Shown here: positions 1-8,791 of the stretch, one piece after another
How positions within the stretch are numbered: position 1 is the stretch's first letter
Layout: each line of letters starts with the position of its first letter
Source: Pseudomonas shahriarae
Lineage (GTDB): Bacteria; Pseudomonadota; Gammaproteobacteria; Pseudomonadales; Pseudomonadaceae
Direction: 5' to 3'
DNA length: 64,000 bases
NCBI RefSeq assembly: GCF_014268455.2
Contig: NZ_CP077085.1
Coordinates: 3,513,001-3,577,000 of the forward strand
Notes under the pieces: model-generated
Database searches by the model: none
Seen by the model: the letters and a program-made list of their open reading frames with translations, nothing else
Told to the model about the DNA's origin: nothing
Made by a program: the position numbers and the translations under genes

Positions 1-1
1 T

Positions 2-2071
2 ACCATAACAACTCTTATAGGTTGCACACTCACTCATTCGACCTTGGCCGACACGGTCAGCCAAACCGTGCAGTTGCCGGCTTCGACCGTCACCGCGCGC
101 ATGGAGCAAGAGGATCCCAAGGAAGTACCGATCAGCCTCAGCGTAATCAGCGGCGAACAGTTGCGCACCCAGCGCCTCGATACCTTGGAGAGCGCTCTGC
201 GCAACACGTCCGGGGTCAGCGTCAACTCCTCCGGCGGGCCCAATGATTTCAATGTGCTGATCCGTGGCGTGGGCTCGCTGTACCAGATGTCAATGGATGA
301 CAGCTCAGTGGCGTTCAATATCGATGGTGTGCCAGTTTCATCACGCAGCCTGGGTTTTGAAACCCTGGATGTGGACCGCATCGAAGTCCTCAAGGGGCCC
401 CAGGGCACCTTGTCCGGAGCGATTGGCCAAGCCGGCGCGGTGAATATCACCACACGCCAACCGACTCGCGAATTGGAAGGTTATGTGCGTGGCGAAGTCG
501 GCCAGCAAGGCCAGTTCCTCACCGAAGGCGCGGTGGGCGGGCCGCTTACCGACAACCTCAGCGGCCGCCTGGCGGTGCGCCGGGCTGGGTACGACAGTTG
601 GATCGACAACGACCAGACCCATCAACCCCAGACCAAACCCCGCAACGAAGCGTACCGGGGCAGCCTGCTGTGGGATATCAACGACGACACCCGCGCGCTG
701 TTCAGCGCCGAGCGCCAGAAGACCAAGCGCGCCACCAATTCCCTGGTGCTGCGCCCATACGGCAGCGACCCGAGCCTGGACCTCACTCCCGGCCTGTTCG
801 ACGACAACTACAAGACCACCGAACGTTATACGATCAAGGTCGAACATGACCTCGCCAACAGCCGCCTGACCTCAACCAGCGCCACCTCCACCGCCGACTT
901 CGAAGGGCTGATCGCCTATGACAGCAAGCTGATGGGCGCGCTCTATGGCACCCCCAGCGAGTTTTGGGTGGTGGACAAATCCTTTGAGCGCTCCTGGAGC
1001 CAGGACGTGCACCTGAGCTCCCTGCCGGGCGTCGAGGTGTTCTGGGTCACAGGGCTGGCCGCCGCGCGCAACGAGCGCACCTACGACACCCCGCGCAATA
1101 CCTACGGCACCTCGGGCGCCAAGTTTCGCGACTTCACCACGACCACCTATGCCGGCTACGGCGAAGTCACTTTCCCCTTGACCGAGCAGTTGAAACTGAC
1201 CACCGGCTATCGTCACTCCTGGGACCGCAAGACCTATGACGGCGAGTATTTCTCTGGAAATGCTTCAGTCAATGACTCACGCAAACTCACGGACAACTAC
1301 GGCACCGGTCGCGCCGCCCTGAGCTATGCGCTTACCCCGCAAACCAACGTGTATGTGCAATTAGCGCGAGGCTATAAATCCGGCGGTTTCAATGATTACG
1401 CGTCACAGGTCAGCGACAGCGAACCCTACAAGGCGGCTGTCAGCAAGGCAGCCGAACTGGGCTTCAAAAGTCAAACCGATGACCATCGGGGCAGCCTCAA
1501 CGGCGCGTTGTTCTTCACTCGCGTACACGACGACCATCTGCTGGGGTACGACGCCGCAACCTTCGCCACCAATGCCTTCAATGCCGACACCCGTAGCCGT
1601 GGCGCCGAACTGGAAGGCAGCTGGCGCTTCGACTACGGCTTGACCGTGGCCGCCAGTGCCACCTACCTCGACGCGAAAATCACCAGTGCTGTGAATGGCA
1701 TTCAGGCCGGTGACGTCGCCGCCGGCAACCGGACCCCGGATATACCCCGCTGGAGTGGCAACTTCAACGTCGCCTGGGAGCACCCATTGGGCAATTTCGC
1801 TGGCCTGGGTGACACCACCCTCAACACCAGCCTCAACTACCACCTGGTGGGCGAACGGGCGGCCGATCCGCAGAACCATTTCAACCTGGATAACTACGAG
1901 AAACTCGACCTGCGCGCCGGTCTGCAAAGCAAGTTCGGCGAGGTATATGCCTATGCCGACAATCTGCTGAACCAGACCTACGACACCTATGGTTTCTACA
2001 GCGACCCAGTGGCCTACGGCGCACCCGCGCGCCGTCGTACCCTGGGCGTCGGCTACACCTATCAGTTCTGA
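2..2071 (+). CDS. TonB-dependent outer-membrane receptor, FyuA-like (5' end outside window)
   Basis: Outer-membrane receptor that would import a metal chelate or similar ligand using TonB energy. The frame is open back to base 2 with no good start. The first visible residues (ending STLA, then DTVSQ) look like the end of a signal peptide, so the gene begins upstream of the window. An N-terminal plug follows (TLESALRNTSGV, then LIRGVGS, IDGVPV and VLKGPQGTL), then a beta-barrel ending in YTYQF, the terminal Phe expected of barrel proteins. The layout matches FyuA/pesticin-receptor-type proteins, including a GYKSGGFNDY segment like FyuA's GYKPSGYN. It is a close paralogue of the convergent receptor gene just downstream, with long shared stretches such as RGEVGQQGQF. 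The ligand cannot be read from sequence. Confidence 0.93.
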   Translation, partial: TITTLIGCTLTHSTLADTVSQTVQLPASTVTARMEQEDPKEVPISLSVISGEQLRTQRLDTLESALRNTSGVSVNSSGGPNDFNVLIRGVGSLYQMSMDDSSVAFNIDGVPVSSRSLGFETLDVDRIEVLKGPQGTLSGAIGQAGAVNITTRQPTRELEGYVRGEVGQQGQFLTEGAVGGPLTDNLSGRLAVRRAGYDSWIDNDQTHQPQTKPRNEAYRGSLLWDINDDTRALFSAERQKTKRATNSLVLRPYGSDPSLDLTPGLFDDNYKTTERYTIKVEHDLANSRLTSTSATSTADFEGLIAYDSKLMGALYGTPSEFWVVDKSFERSWSQDVHLSSLPGVEVFWVTGLAAARNERTYDTPRNTYGTSGAKFRDFTTTTYAGYGEVTFPLTEQLKLTTGYRHSWDRKTYDGEYFSGNASVNDSRKLTDNYGTGRAALSYALTPQTNVYVQLARGYKSGGFNDYASQVSDSEPYKAAVSKAAELGFKSQTDDHRGSLNGALFFTRVHDDHLLGYDAATFATNAFNADTRSRGAELEGSWRFDYGLTVAASATYLDAKITSAVNGIQAGDVAAGNRTPDIPRWSGNFNVAWEHPLGNFAGLGDTTLNTSLNYHLVGERAADPQNHFNLDNYEKLDLRAGLQSKFGEVYAYADNLLNQTYDTYGFYSDPVAYGAPARRRTLGVGYTYQF

Positions 2072-2081
2072 TCAATCCCCT

Positions 2082-2168
2082 TGTAGGAGCGGGCTTGCCA
2101 GCGAAGACGGCAGGTCAGCCAACATCCTTGGCAGGGCCGACGCCATCGCTGGCAAGCCCGCTCCTACA
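2082..2168. repeat. REP pair forming a 23-bp perfect inverted repeat
   Basis: Arms at 2082-2104 and 2146-2168 are exact reverse complements (tgtaggagcgggcttgcc... type) around a 41-bp centre. This is the classic Pseudomonas REP doublet. It sits between two convergent receptor genes, where it could act as a bidirectional transcription block or mRNA 3'-end stabiliser. Confidence 0.9.
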
Positions 2169-2190
2169 GGGTTTGTTGGCTAAGCCTCTG

Positions 2191-4332
2191 TCAGAACGAA
2201 TAGCTGTAACCCACGCCCGCCGACCGTCCCCTGGCCGGCATCCCGGTCAGTACTTGGTCGGTGGAGTACGAACCGTACAAGTCATAGCGTGCATCCAGCA
2301 GGTTGTCGCCCCACAGGTAGACTTCCGAGCCGCCGCTTTCCAGGCCCAGGTGTAGGTCCAGCTTGGCGTAGCCCTTGAGGTCATAGTGGTTCTGCGGGTC
2401 TGCCGGACGGTTTTTCTGCAGGCGGTAATTGAGCAATGTATTGAGCCGCGGTGCCGGCAGGCCCAGGAGGTTGGGCAGATCCTTGTGCCAGGCCACGCTG
2501 AAATTACCACTCCACAACGGCACGTCCGGCACCCGGCTGCCTGCCACCACGTCGCCGCCAGAAACACCCAGCGCATCGGAGGTCACCAGCGCATTGGTGT
2601 AGCTCAGGGCACTGCCCAGGGTCAGTTGATCAGTAACGTGCCAGGTGCTCGACAGCTCGGCGCCCTTGCTGCGAGTGTCGGCATTCACCGCACTGACGGC
2701 CACGGTCTTGAAGTCATACCCCAGCAAATGGTCATCGCGTACCCGGGTGAAGAACAACGCGCCCTCCAGGCTCAGCGCACCGCCCTCGCTTTCATGCTTG
2801 AACCCTACTTCGGCCGCACTGACCTTAGCCGCCTTGTACGGCTCACTGTCCGCGACCGAGGTCGCGTAATCATTGAAGCCTGCAGACTTGTAGCCACGGG
2901 AAAGCACCGCATAGAGATTGGTCTGCGGCGTCAACGCATAGGCCAGCGCCACGCGCCCGGTGCTGTAGTTGTCTTGCAGTTGGCGGCTGTCGCTGGCCCG
3001 ATTGCCTGCACTCGTATATTCGCCGCCGTAGGTCTTGCGATCCCAGGTGTGGCGCAGGCCGGTGGTGAGTTTCCAGTCCTCGGCAATCGGGAAGGTGATC
3101 TCGCCATACGCCGCGTAGCTGTTGGTACTGAACTCACGTTGCTGAAGCGCGCCGTTGGTGAAGTTGCTCGAGTCGAAATTGCGCTCGGAACGGGAAAGAT
3201 TGACCCCACCCACCCAGAACACTTCGGCCTCTGGCAGAGAGCCCAGGCGCAGGTCCTGGCTCCAGACCCGTTCGTGGGCCGAGTCCTCAATGAGGTACTC
3301 AAAGGGTGAGCCGTACAGTGCACGAGTGATGTTGCGGTCATAACCCTTGACGGCATTGAAGTCGGTGCTGGTGTGGGCAGTGATCGAGGTGATCCGCGCT
3401 TGCGCCAGATCGTGGTTGAGCTCAAAGGAATAGCGCTCATTGGCCTTCTGGTTGCCGTCAAATACGCCGGGGGTGTAGTCCAGGCGTGGGCTGTCGCCAA
3501 AGGGCCGCAGCATTTCCAGGCCGGCGTAGTGCTCGGCGCGTTGGCGTTCGGCAACCAGCAGCCCAGTGATGCCCGCGTCGTTGTCCCACAGCAGGCTGCC
3601 ACGCAAGGCCAGGTCGCGAGGCGTGGTCATCGGGTCGCCATCCTGCTGGTTGTCGACCCAGTTATCGAAGCCACTGCGACGCACCGCAATGCGCCCGGCC
3701 AGGGTCTCGGTCAAGGGACCGCCCACCGCGCCTTCGCTCATGAACTGGCCTTGCTGGCCGACTTCACCCCGCACATAGCCTTCTACCTCACGGGTGGGTT
3801 TGCGGGTGGTGACGTTGATCGCCCCGGCCTCGCTGTTGCGCCCCAGCAAGGTGCCCTGGGGCCCCTTGAGCACTTCGACCTGTTGCGCATCGAGGGTGGC
3901 CATGGCTGCGTTGCGCACCGACATCGGGACGCCATCGACGTTCAGCACCACTGAGCCGTCATCCATGCTCATCTGGTTCAGCGAACCCACGCCACGAATC
4001 CGCACATTGGCGTCATTCGCCCCACCCCAGGAATTGACATCCACACCCGGAGTGCCGCGCAACGCGTCCTCCAGGGTGCGCAGGCGCCGGGTTTGCAGGG
4101 TGTGCTTGTCAAGCACCGAAAGGCCGAAGGGAATGTCCCTGGCACTTTCCTGGTTCAACCGCGCACTGACGGTCACCGGCGCCAGCTCCAGGGCCTGCGC
4201 GGGAGGCTGGTAGTCGGCCGCAAACGCGCTGCACGCCTGGCTGGACAAGGCCAGCGCCAGGGCTTGGGTGAGGACGTTGGCGCGCCAACCCTGCGGGTGG
4301 TGTAACGGTTTGAGTAGCCACTGATCAAGCAT
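2191..4332 (-). CDS. TonB-dependent outer-membrane receptor, FyuA-like
   Basis: Full-length receptor of 713 aa. The long basic N-terminus leads into a hydrophobic signal segment (ALALALSS) with a likely cleavage after AFA. A possible TonB box (APVTVSA) precedes the plug (LEDALRGTPGV, RIRGVGS, NVDGVP, VLKGPQGTLLGR). The 22-strand-type barrel ends in YSYSF. The start is supported by GGAG seven bases upstream. It is the last gene of a three-gene unit behind an ABC-2 permease and its ATPase, 33 bp after the permease stop. It is a paralogue of the convergent receptor at the left edge. A FyuA-like receptor close to YbtPQ-like ABC genes suggests metallophore uptake; the ligand is inference. Confidence 0.94.
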   Translation of the reverse strand: MLDQWLLKPLHHPQGWRANVLTQALALALSSQACSAFAADYQPPAQALELAPVTVSARLNQESARDIPFGLSVLDKHTLQTRRLRTLEDALRGTPGVDVNSWGGANDANVRIRGVGSLNQMSMDDGSVVLNVDGVPMSVRNAAMATLDAQQVEVLKGPQGTLLGRNSEAGAINVTTRKPTREVEGYVRGEVGQQGQFMSEGAVGGPLTETLAGRIAVRRSGFDNWVDNQQDGDPMTTPRDLALRGSLLWDNDAGITGLLVAERQRAEHYAGLEMLRPFGDSPRLDYTPGVFDGNQKANERYSFELNHDLAQARITSITAHTSTDFNAVKGYDRNITRALYGSPFEYLIEDSAHERVWSQDLRLGSLPEAEVFWVGGVNLSRSERNFDSSNFTNGALQQREFSTNSYAAYGEITFPIAEDWKLTTGLRHTWDRKTYGGEYTSAGNRASDSRQLQDNYSTGRVALAYALTPQTNLYAVLSRGYKSAGFNDYATSVADSEPYKAAKVSAAEVGFKHESEGGALSLEGALFFTRVRDDHLLGYDFKTVAVSAVNADTRSKGAELSSTWHVTDQLTLGSALSYTNALVTSDALGVSGGDVVAGSRVPDVPLWSGNFSVAWHKDLPNLLGLPAPRLNTLLNYRLQKNRPADPQNHYDLKGYAKLDLHLGLESGGSEVYLWGDNLLDARYDLYGSYSTDQVLTGMPARGRSAGVGYSYSF

Positions 4333-4365
4333 GCAAAACTCCAGGCAGATAAGAGAGGGATAGGT

Positions 4366-7300
4366 TCATTGCGACGTGCCCCAACGCTGGCGCGCCTGGG
4401 CGATCACCTGATCCGAGGGCGCACCCAGCAGCCCTTGAATCAAGGGGGGCCATCCCTGGCCTGTAAGGATTTGTGCAGTCATGTCCAGCAGTTGCGCAGC
4501 GCTCTGGCTGGCAGCCCAGTCGAGGCTGGCCAGGGCCGCATAAGGCGCGGCCCAGCCCTGCTGCCGGGCACTGGCCAGGGTGCCGATCGGCTCGCCGTCA
4601 CTGCCCAGCAAGCGGGTCAGGTCATCGGCCTTGAGCCCGATCAGTGCGGCACGGGCCTGGGGACCGTCGACTTCGCCGACACACAGCAAACCCAGCGCTC
4701 CGGCAACCCCCTGACTCAGCCATACATGACCCGGTTGTTCGCGCAGGTCGCTGGCGCTGAGCAGCCGCTGGCGGGCCAACAGTTCGGCGATGTGGGCGCG
4801 TCGTGCCCAGCGTCCGATGCCGGCTGGCGCCACGTCCCAGTCCGGGGTCTGGGCCAGCAGCAGGTGGCCGTTGCTCAGGCGACTGTCTCCCATGCCGCTG
4901 GGCCATTGGCTCACTTCGCTGACCGGTGGACTGGCGCCCAGATGCTGCGCGACACAGGCAGACATGGCGGTAAGATCCTCGCGCACCTCGCGGGCGGTGG
5001 TCTGGCGACTGGCATCGGCCAGCACCCGTACACCGTCCAGTTCATGGGTCACGGTCGCCGAGGTCAGGGCATAGGCGAAATCCAACGGCTGTTCACTGCG
5101 ACCACTGAGGGACTGCCCCTGGGCATCGATGGTCCAGTGCCAGGCCCCGGCCGGTGCGACCGCTTGCGCGGCCACCGCCGCCCCCTCGGGCAGCACGGGT
5201 GCCACAGCAGGCAAGCCGGCGGCCAGACGCTGCACTGGCGCACGCAAGCCACGTTCCGGGTCCAGGCCCAGGCGCGGCACCACCCGCCGCGCTTGCAGCC
5301 ATACAGCCTGAGGGCTCAGCCAGATCCCCTCGCCTTCGCTCGACCAACCGTTGGCACTCAGGGTCCAGTGCAAGGTCACCTGGCAACCGCTCGACGCACA
5401 GGCACCCAGGGCCAGCCGCAGATGATCATGGGCTTGCTCAACCACCACCGACTGGCCCATCACCCTGGCGTCCGTCACCTGCAGGCCCGCTGGCAACTCG
5501 GCATCCAGATGGCCATTGGCGGCGATCACGCCCTCCAGGGTCCACTGCCCTTGCACGTGGCGTTGGGCACTGTCGATCTGTAACTGCAATTGCCCGCCGG
5601 CCAACTGGAAGGCACCAGCGCCGCCCAGCCAGCGCTGCTCCCAGGCGGCGTTGTCGGCACGGGCCTGGGCAGCGGTCTGGTAATCGCCCTGTACCACCAA
5701 TTGGCGGTGCAACACGCTACCGCTGCCGAACATCACCAGCACACCCACTGCCAGCAACACACCGGGCACGCCGCGTAGCCGCGCACCCAGGTCGGCAAGA
5801 CGCCGCCGCTCCGGTCCATGGGGCACTGCCAGCGCCGCCAGTGCAACCAGCACCAGGCACAGCGCAAGCTTCCAACTGGCCAGCGTGCCGAGATAGGCCA
5901 GCCATGGGGCCCAGCCGGTCAACGCCGACAACGCCACGTGACCCGGGATCGCCATTTCATAGGCCGGGTAACTTACCAGTCCCAGTTCGTGATTGAGCAC
6001 CAGGAAAAACGTCAGCAACATCGACGTGGCGTATGCCAGGCCGGACCGCCGGATCAGCGCATGCACCAGCACCGTCAGCATCGCCAACTCCAACAATGGT
6101 GGGGCGAACACCAACAGTGAGTAGATCAGCGCAAACCCTGGGGCCAGGCTGGCTGGCGCAACCACCGCGCTGATCACCAGGCTGGCGAAGCCAGGCACCA
6201 AGGCCAGCGCCAGCGTGGCGAGCACCACACACAGCACCTGACCGAAGGTACGCAACCACACGGGCGCCGGCGTGGCGTGCAGCATTGCCCCCAGCCCCTG
6301 TACATCATCACGCCGGCAGATCAGGCCCACCAGCGCCGCCACCATAAAGGCAATCACCAGGAACAACGCGCTGGCAAGCAGCGGCAACGTCAAGTCAGCA
6401 CGCGGCACCATCGGCCCACGGGCATGCCACACCCCATGCACAAGGCCGCTGAGCACGCCCATCACCACCAGCAGGCCGAGGGCCAGCCACCAGACCTTGC
6501 GTGCAAACACCTGGCGGGTCTGCCAACAGGTTTCGCGCCATAGCGCCCGCGGCCAGTGGCTGGCCAACACCGGACCAGGCAAGCACACATCCAGGGCCAG
6601 TTGCATCGGTGGCTCTGCCAGTACCGCACCGCTGCGCCGGCCCATCAAGCCCTGGCGCGTCGCGCGGGCCAGGGACCAGGCCAACAGCAGCAACGGCAGT
6701 ACACACCACAGGCCCCGGTTGAGCCAGAACCCCGGCGTGAGGTCCAGCAGAGCTTGGGATTTTTGCGCTGCGGTCCAGGTTTCCACCTGGGCCTGGGCGA
6801 AAGTAAACAGCGACGGATCGAGGCTGGCCGCCAGCAGCGGGTTGATATGCCCACCCTTGAGCACCACCACCGCGAACATCCACAGCAACATCAACACCGT
6901 CGCCAGGGCAAACGGCGCGGCCAGGCCCCGACTGCGCAGCGCCAGCCAGTAATACAGAGCGCCCACGCCGGTACTGACCGGCAACAGCAACGCGGCCCAG
7001 GCAAAGCCCAGTGCCGACCAGGCCGGTGCGCCGATACTCGCCGCCGGCACCCAACCCAGCCAGGCGAGGACCGGGCTCAACAAGAAACCGGCAATCAGCG
7101 AACTGGCCAGCAGCCCACCGACCACGGCGGCGCCGATGAAGCGCCCCCATAACAACGCCGGCAACGACACCGGCAGAGCCAGCAACACCTCCTCCAGTTG
7201 CGCCTTGCGGTCCCGCAGGGCGGGCTGGGCGAACACCCAGGCCCAGGCAAAAAACAGGAAAAACATACAGCCGCAGGCCATCAAGTAGATCAGGCTCGGG

Positions 7301-7470
7301 GCATTGCGCGGGATGTCGCTGGCGCCCATTTTCTGCACGTAATCGGCATTAGTCAGGGACATCAACAGGTAGCCGGCCAGGCCCAAAAACACCAGCAAGG
7401 GAATACCACTGCGCAGCCCGGCGCGCACTTCCACCCAGGCTTCACGCATCATCAGGGCGAAGGTGCTCAT
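4366..7470 (-). CDS. ABC-2 type permease fused to a degenerate M1-peptidase-like domain
   Basis: Large inner-membrane protein of 1034 aa. The first ~570 residues carry about a dozen hydrophobic spans arranged as two ABC-2 permease halves. After a span near residue 575 a soluble C-terminal domain of roughly 440 aa follows. That domain resembles the M1 aminopeptidase domain found in related ABC-2/M1 fusions, but the zinc site is lost: at the HExxH position I read AHIAELL, and the helper motif WLxEG reads WLSQG, with Gln replacing Glu. It is therefore probably a non-catalytic binding domain. It overlaps the upstream ATPase gene by ATGA and is followed after 33 bp by a TonB receptor. The transported substrate is unknown; the receptor gene suggests a shared ligand or co-regulation. 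Confidence 0.85.
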   Translation of the reverse strand: MSTFALMMREAWVEVRAGLRSGIPLLVFLGLAGYLLMSLTNADYVQKMGASDIPRNAPSLIYLMACGCMFFLFFAWAWVFAQPALRDRKAQLEEVLLALPVSLPALLWGRFIGAAVVGGLLASSLIAGFLLSPVLAWLGWVPAASIGAPAWSALGFAWAALLLPVSTGVGALYYWLALRSRGLAAPFALATVLMLLWMFAVVVLKGGHINPLLAASLDPSLFTFAQAQVETWTAAQKSQALLDLTPGFWLNRGLWCVLPLLLLAWSLARATRQGLMGRRSGAVLAEPPMQLALDVCLPGPVLASHWPRALWRETCWQTRQVFARKVWWLALGLLVVMGVLSGLVHGVWHARGPMVPRADLTLPLLASALFLVIAFMVAALVGLICRRDDVQGLGAMLHATPAPVWLRTFGQVLCVVLATLALALVPGFASLVISAVVAPASLAPGFALIYSLLVFAPPLLELAMLTVLVHALIRRSGLAYATSMLLTFFLVLNHELGLVSYPAYEMAIPGHVALSALTGWAPWLAYLGTLASWKLALCLVLVALAALAVPHGPERRRLADLGARLRGVPGVLLAVGVLVMFGSGSVLHRQLVVQGDYQTAAQARADNAAWEQRWLGGAGAFQLAGGQLQLQIDSAQRHVQGQWTLEGVIAANGHLDAELPAGLQVTDARVMGQSVVVEQAHDHLRLALGACASSGCQVTLHWTLSANGWSSEGEGIWLSPQAVWLQARRVVPRLGLDPERGLRAPVQRLAAGLPAVAPVLPEGAAVAAQAVAPAGAWHWTIDAQGQSLSGRSEQPLDFAYALTSATVTHELDGVRVLADASRQTTAREVREDLTAMSACVAQHLGASPPVSEVSQWPSGMGDSRLSNGHLLLAQTPDWDVAPAGIGRWARRAHIAELLARQRLLSASDLREQPGHVWLSQGVAGALGLLCVGEVDGPQARAALIGLKADDLTRLLGSDGEPIGTLASARQQGWAAPYAALASLDWAASQSAAQLLDMTAQILTGQGWPPLIQGLLGAPSDQVIAQARQRWGTSQ

Positions 7471-8351
7471 GCGTCGACCGCCTCGCCGGCCTGGGCCAGC
7501 GCCAGGTAATAAATATCTTCCAGGCGTGGTGCGTGGGGCATGAAGCGTGGGTCGGCCGGCCGTTCACCCTGCACAATCACCCGACTGCCCTCGGGGCTGG
7601 CCGCCACGTGCAAGGCCGCCGGCAAGGTTTCGCCACGCCCAAAAGACGCCGCCCACAGGCGCCCCTGCTCCGCGCCCAGCAACGCCTGAGGGCTGCCCTC
7701 CACCAGGATCTGCCCGCCAGCCAACACCGCAAGGCGGCTGCACAGGTTCTCGACGTCTTCGACAATATGGGTCGACAGCAACACAATCGACTCAGCAGCC
7801 ACGTCCGCCAACACCCGGTGAAACCGGTTGCGCTCCGCCGGATCAAGGCCCGCCGTCGGCTCATCGACAATCAGCAGGCGCGGCGAACCCACCAGCGCCA
7901 TGGCGATGCCAAATCGGCGCAGCATGCCTCCCGAGTAAGTGGCCAGCGCACGGTGCGCGGCATCCTGCAGATTGACCTTGGCCAACAGGCCTTCGATTTC
8001 TGCGCGGCGTTGGCGACTATCGGTACGGCCCTTGAGCCAGGCGAAGCGGTCTAGCAAATCGCGTGCGCTGACGCCCGGATATGCCCCCAGTTGTTGCGGC
8101 AGGTAGCCAAGGCGGCGACGCAGGTGGTTGGAGTCGGCCAGCACATCCACGCCATCCAAATGGATGCTGCCCGCGTCGGGCTGCTGCAAGGTCGCCAAGG
8201 TGCGCATCAGGCTACTTTTGCCGGCGCCATTGGGGCCGAGCAACCCGTACATACCGGGGCCGACGCTCAGGTCCACGCCGCGCAGCGCTTGTACGCCGTT
8301 GTTGTAGCGCTTGCGCAGGCCGCGCACCTGCAAACCCGAATCGACTGACAT
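7467..8351 (-). CDS. ABC transporter ATP-binding protein
   Basis: Cytoplasmic ATPase of 294 aa that should power the ABC-2 permease encoded directly after it (ATGA overlap). It has Walker A GPNGAGKSS, the Q-loop in LGYLPQQLG, signature YSGGMLRR, Walker B LLIVDEPTAGLDP and H-loop STHIV. The reading frame extends further upstream, but the ATG at 8351 has GGAG seven bases ahead of it and the homologous domain begins there, so the longer N-terminus was rejected. That extra N-terminus would read through a repeat element. The gene is first in a divergent unit facing the ABC half-transporter pair. Confidence 0.93.
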   Translation of the reverse strand: MSVDSGLQVRGLRKRYNNGVQALRGVDLSVGPGMYGLLGPNGAGKSSLMRTLATLQQPDAGSIHLDGVDVLADSNHLRRRLGYLPQQLGAYPGVSARDLLDRFAWLKGRTDSRQRRAEIEGLLAKVNLQDAAHRALATYSGGMLRRFGIAMALVGSPRLLIVDEPTAGLDPAERNRFHRVLADVAAESIVLLSTHIVEDVENLCSRLAVLAGGQILVEGSPQALLGAEQGRLWAASFGRGETLPAALHVAASPEGSRVIVQGERPADPRFMPHAPRLEDIYYLALAQAGEAVDA

Positions 8352-8791
8352 CTGCAACTCCATGGGCAGCGCGCCGATACCGGCTCCCGATCCAGGGACA
8401 GCGGGCCTGCCGGGCGGCACTTGTTTGGGAATGATTGCCCTTAAGAGGCATAGGTATCTACACAACTTTCAGAAACTGACGAACTCCCCTGTGGCGAGCG
8501 GGCTTGCCACAACTGGGCTATCTGCCTGGATTTAGGCGTTACGGCAAAGTTGTGTAGATACCTATGTTTAAGAGGGACAGCCCGGGACGGTAGCCACGCA
8601 CGCGGGTGCGCTCTACCCGATTCAAGTCAATTTCCAACCGTATCGCGCAGTCACCAGCGCCGCGGCCCACAGCAGAGGTGCTCAAGCCCGACACCGGCAT
8701 GCGGATTGGAGGGGCAATCGACTCGATACGGGTAGCGGCCAAAGTGACAGCGATTAGCATCGTTGCCCGTGTAAACGCCAACGGAAACCCC
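8352..8791. other. Divergent intergenic region carrying a repeat element
   Basis: This 440-bp region separates two divergently transcribed transporter units, so promoters for both should lie here. It contains an inverted-repeat element (8449-8566) with a single REP half (near 8492-8510) in its centre. Frames run open on both strands through 8580-8791, but none has a ribosome site or a recognisable domain. A weak AT-containing stretch (gggaatgattgccc, about 8429-8442) slightly recalls half a Fur box, too weak to call. Confidence 0.5.
8449..8566. repeat. MITE-like element with 21-bp perfect terminal inverted repeats
   Basis: The sequence 'cataggtatctacacaactt' plus one T at 8449-8469 is exactly reverse-complemented at 8546-8566. 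The enclosed 76 bp hold a REP-like core (gagcgggcttgcc). The purines/pyrimidines beside the arms (cccttaagagg on the left, tttaagaggga on the right) are also similar. No coding capacity. The size and structure fit a non-autonomous mobile repeat. I believe this motif is widespread in P. fluorescens-group intergenic DNA, but this is from memory and needs a genome search. Confidence 0.75.

Noticed and set aside
8429..8442. Half Fur box before the ABC ATPase gene
   Set aside because: Only a few bases match and the 19-bp symmetric form is absent.
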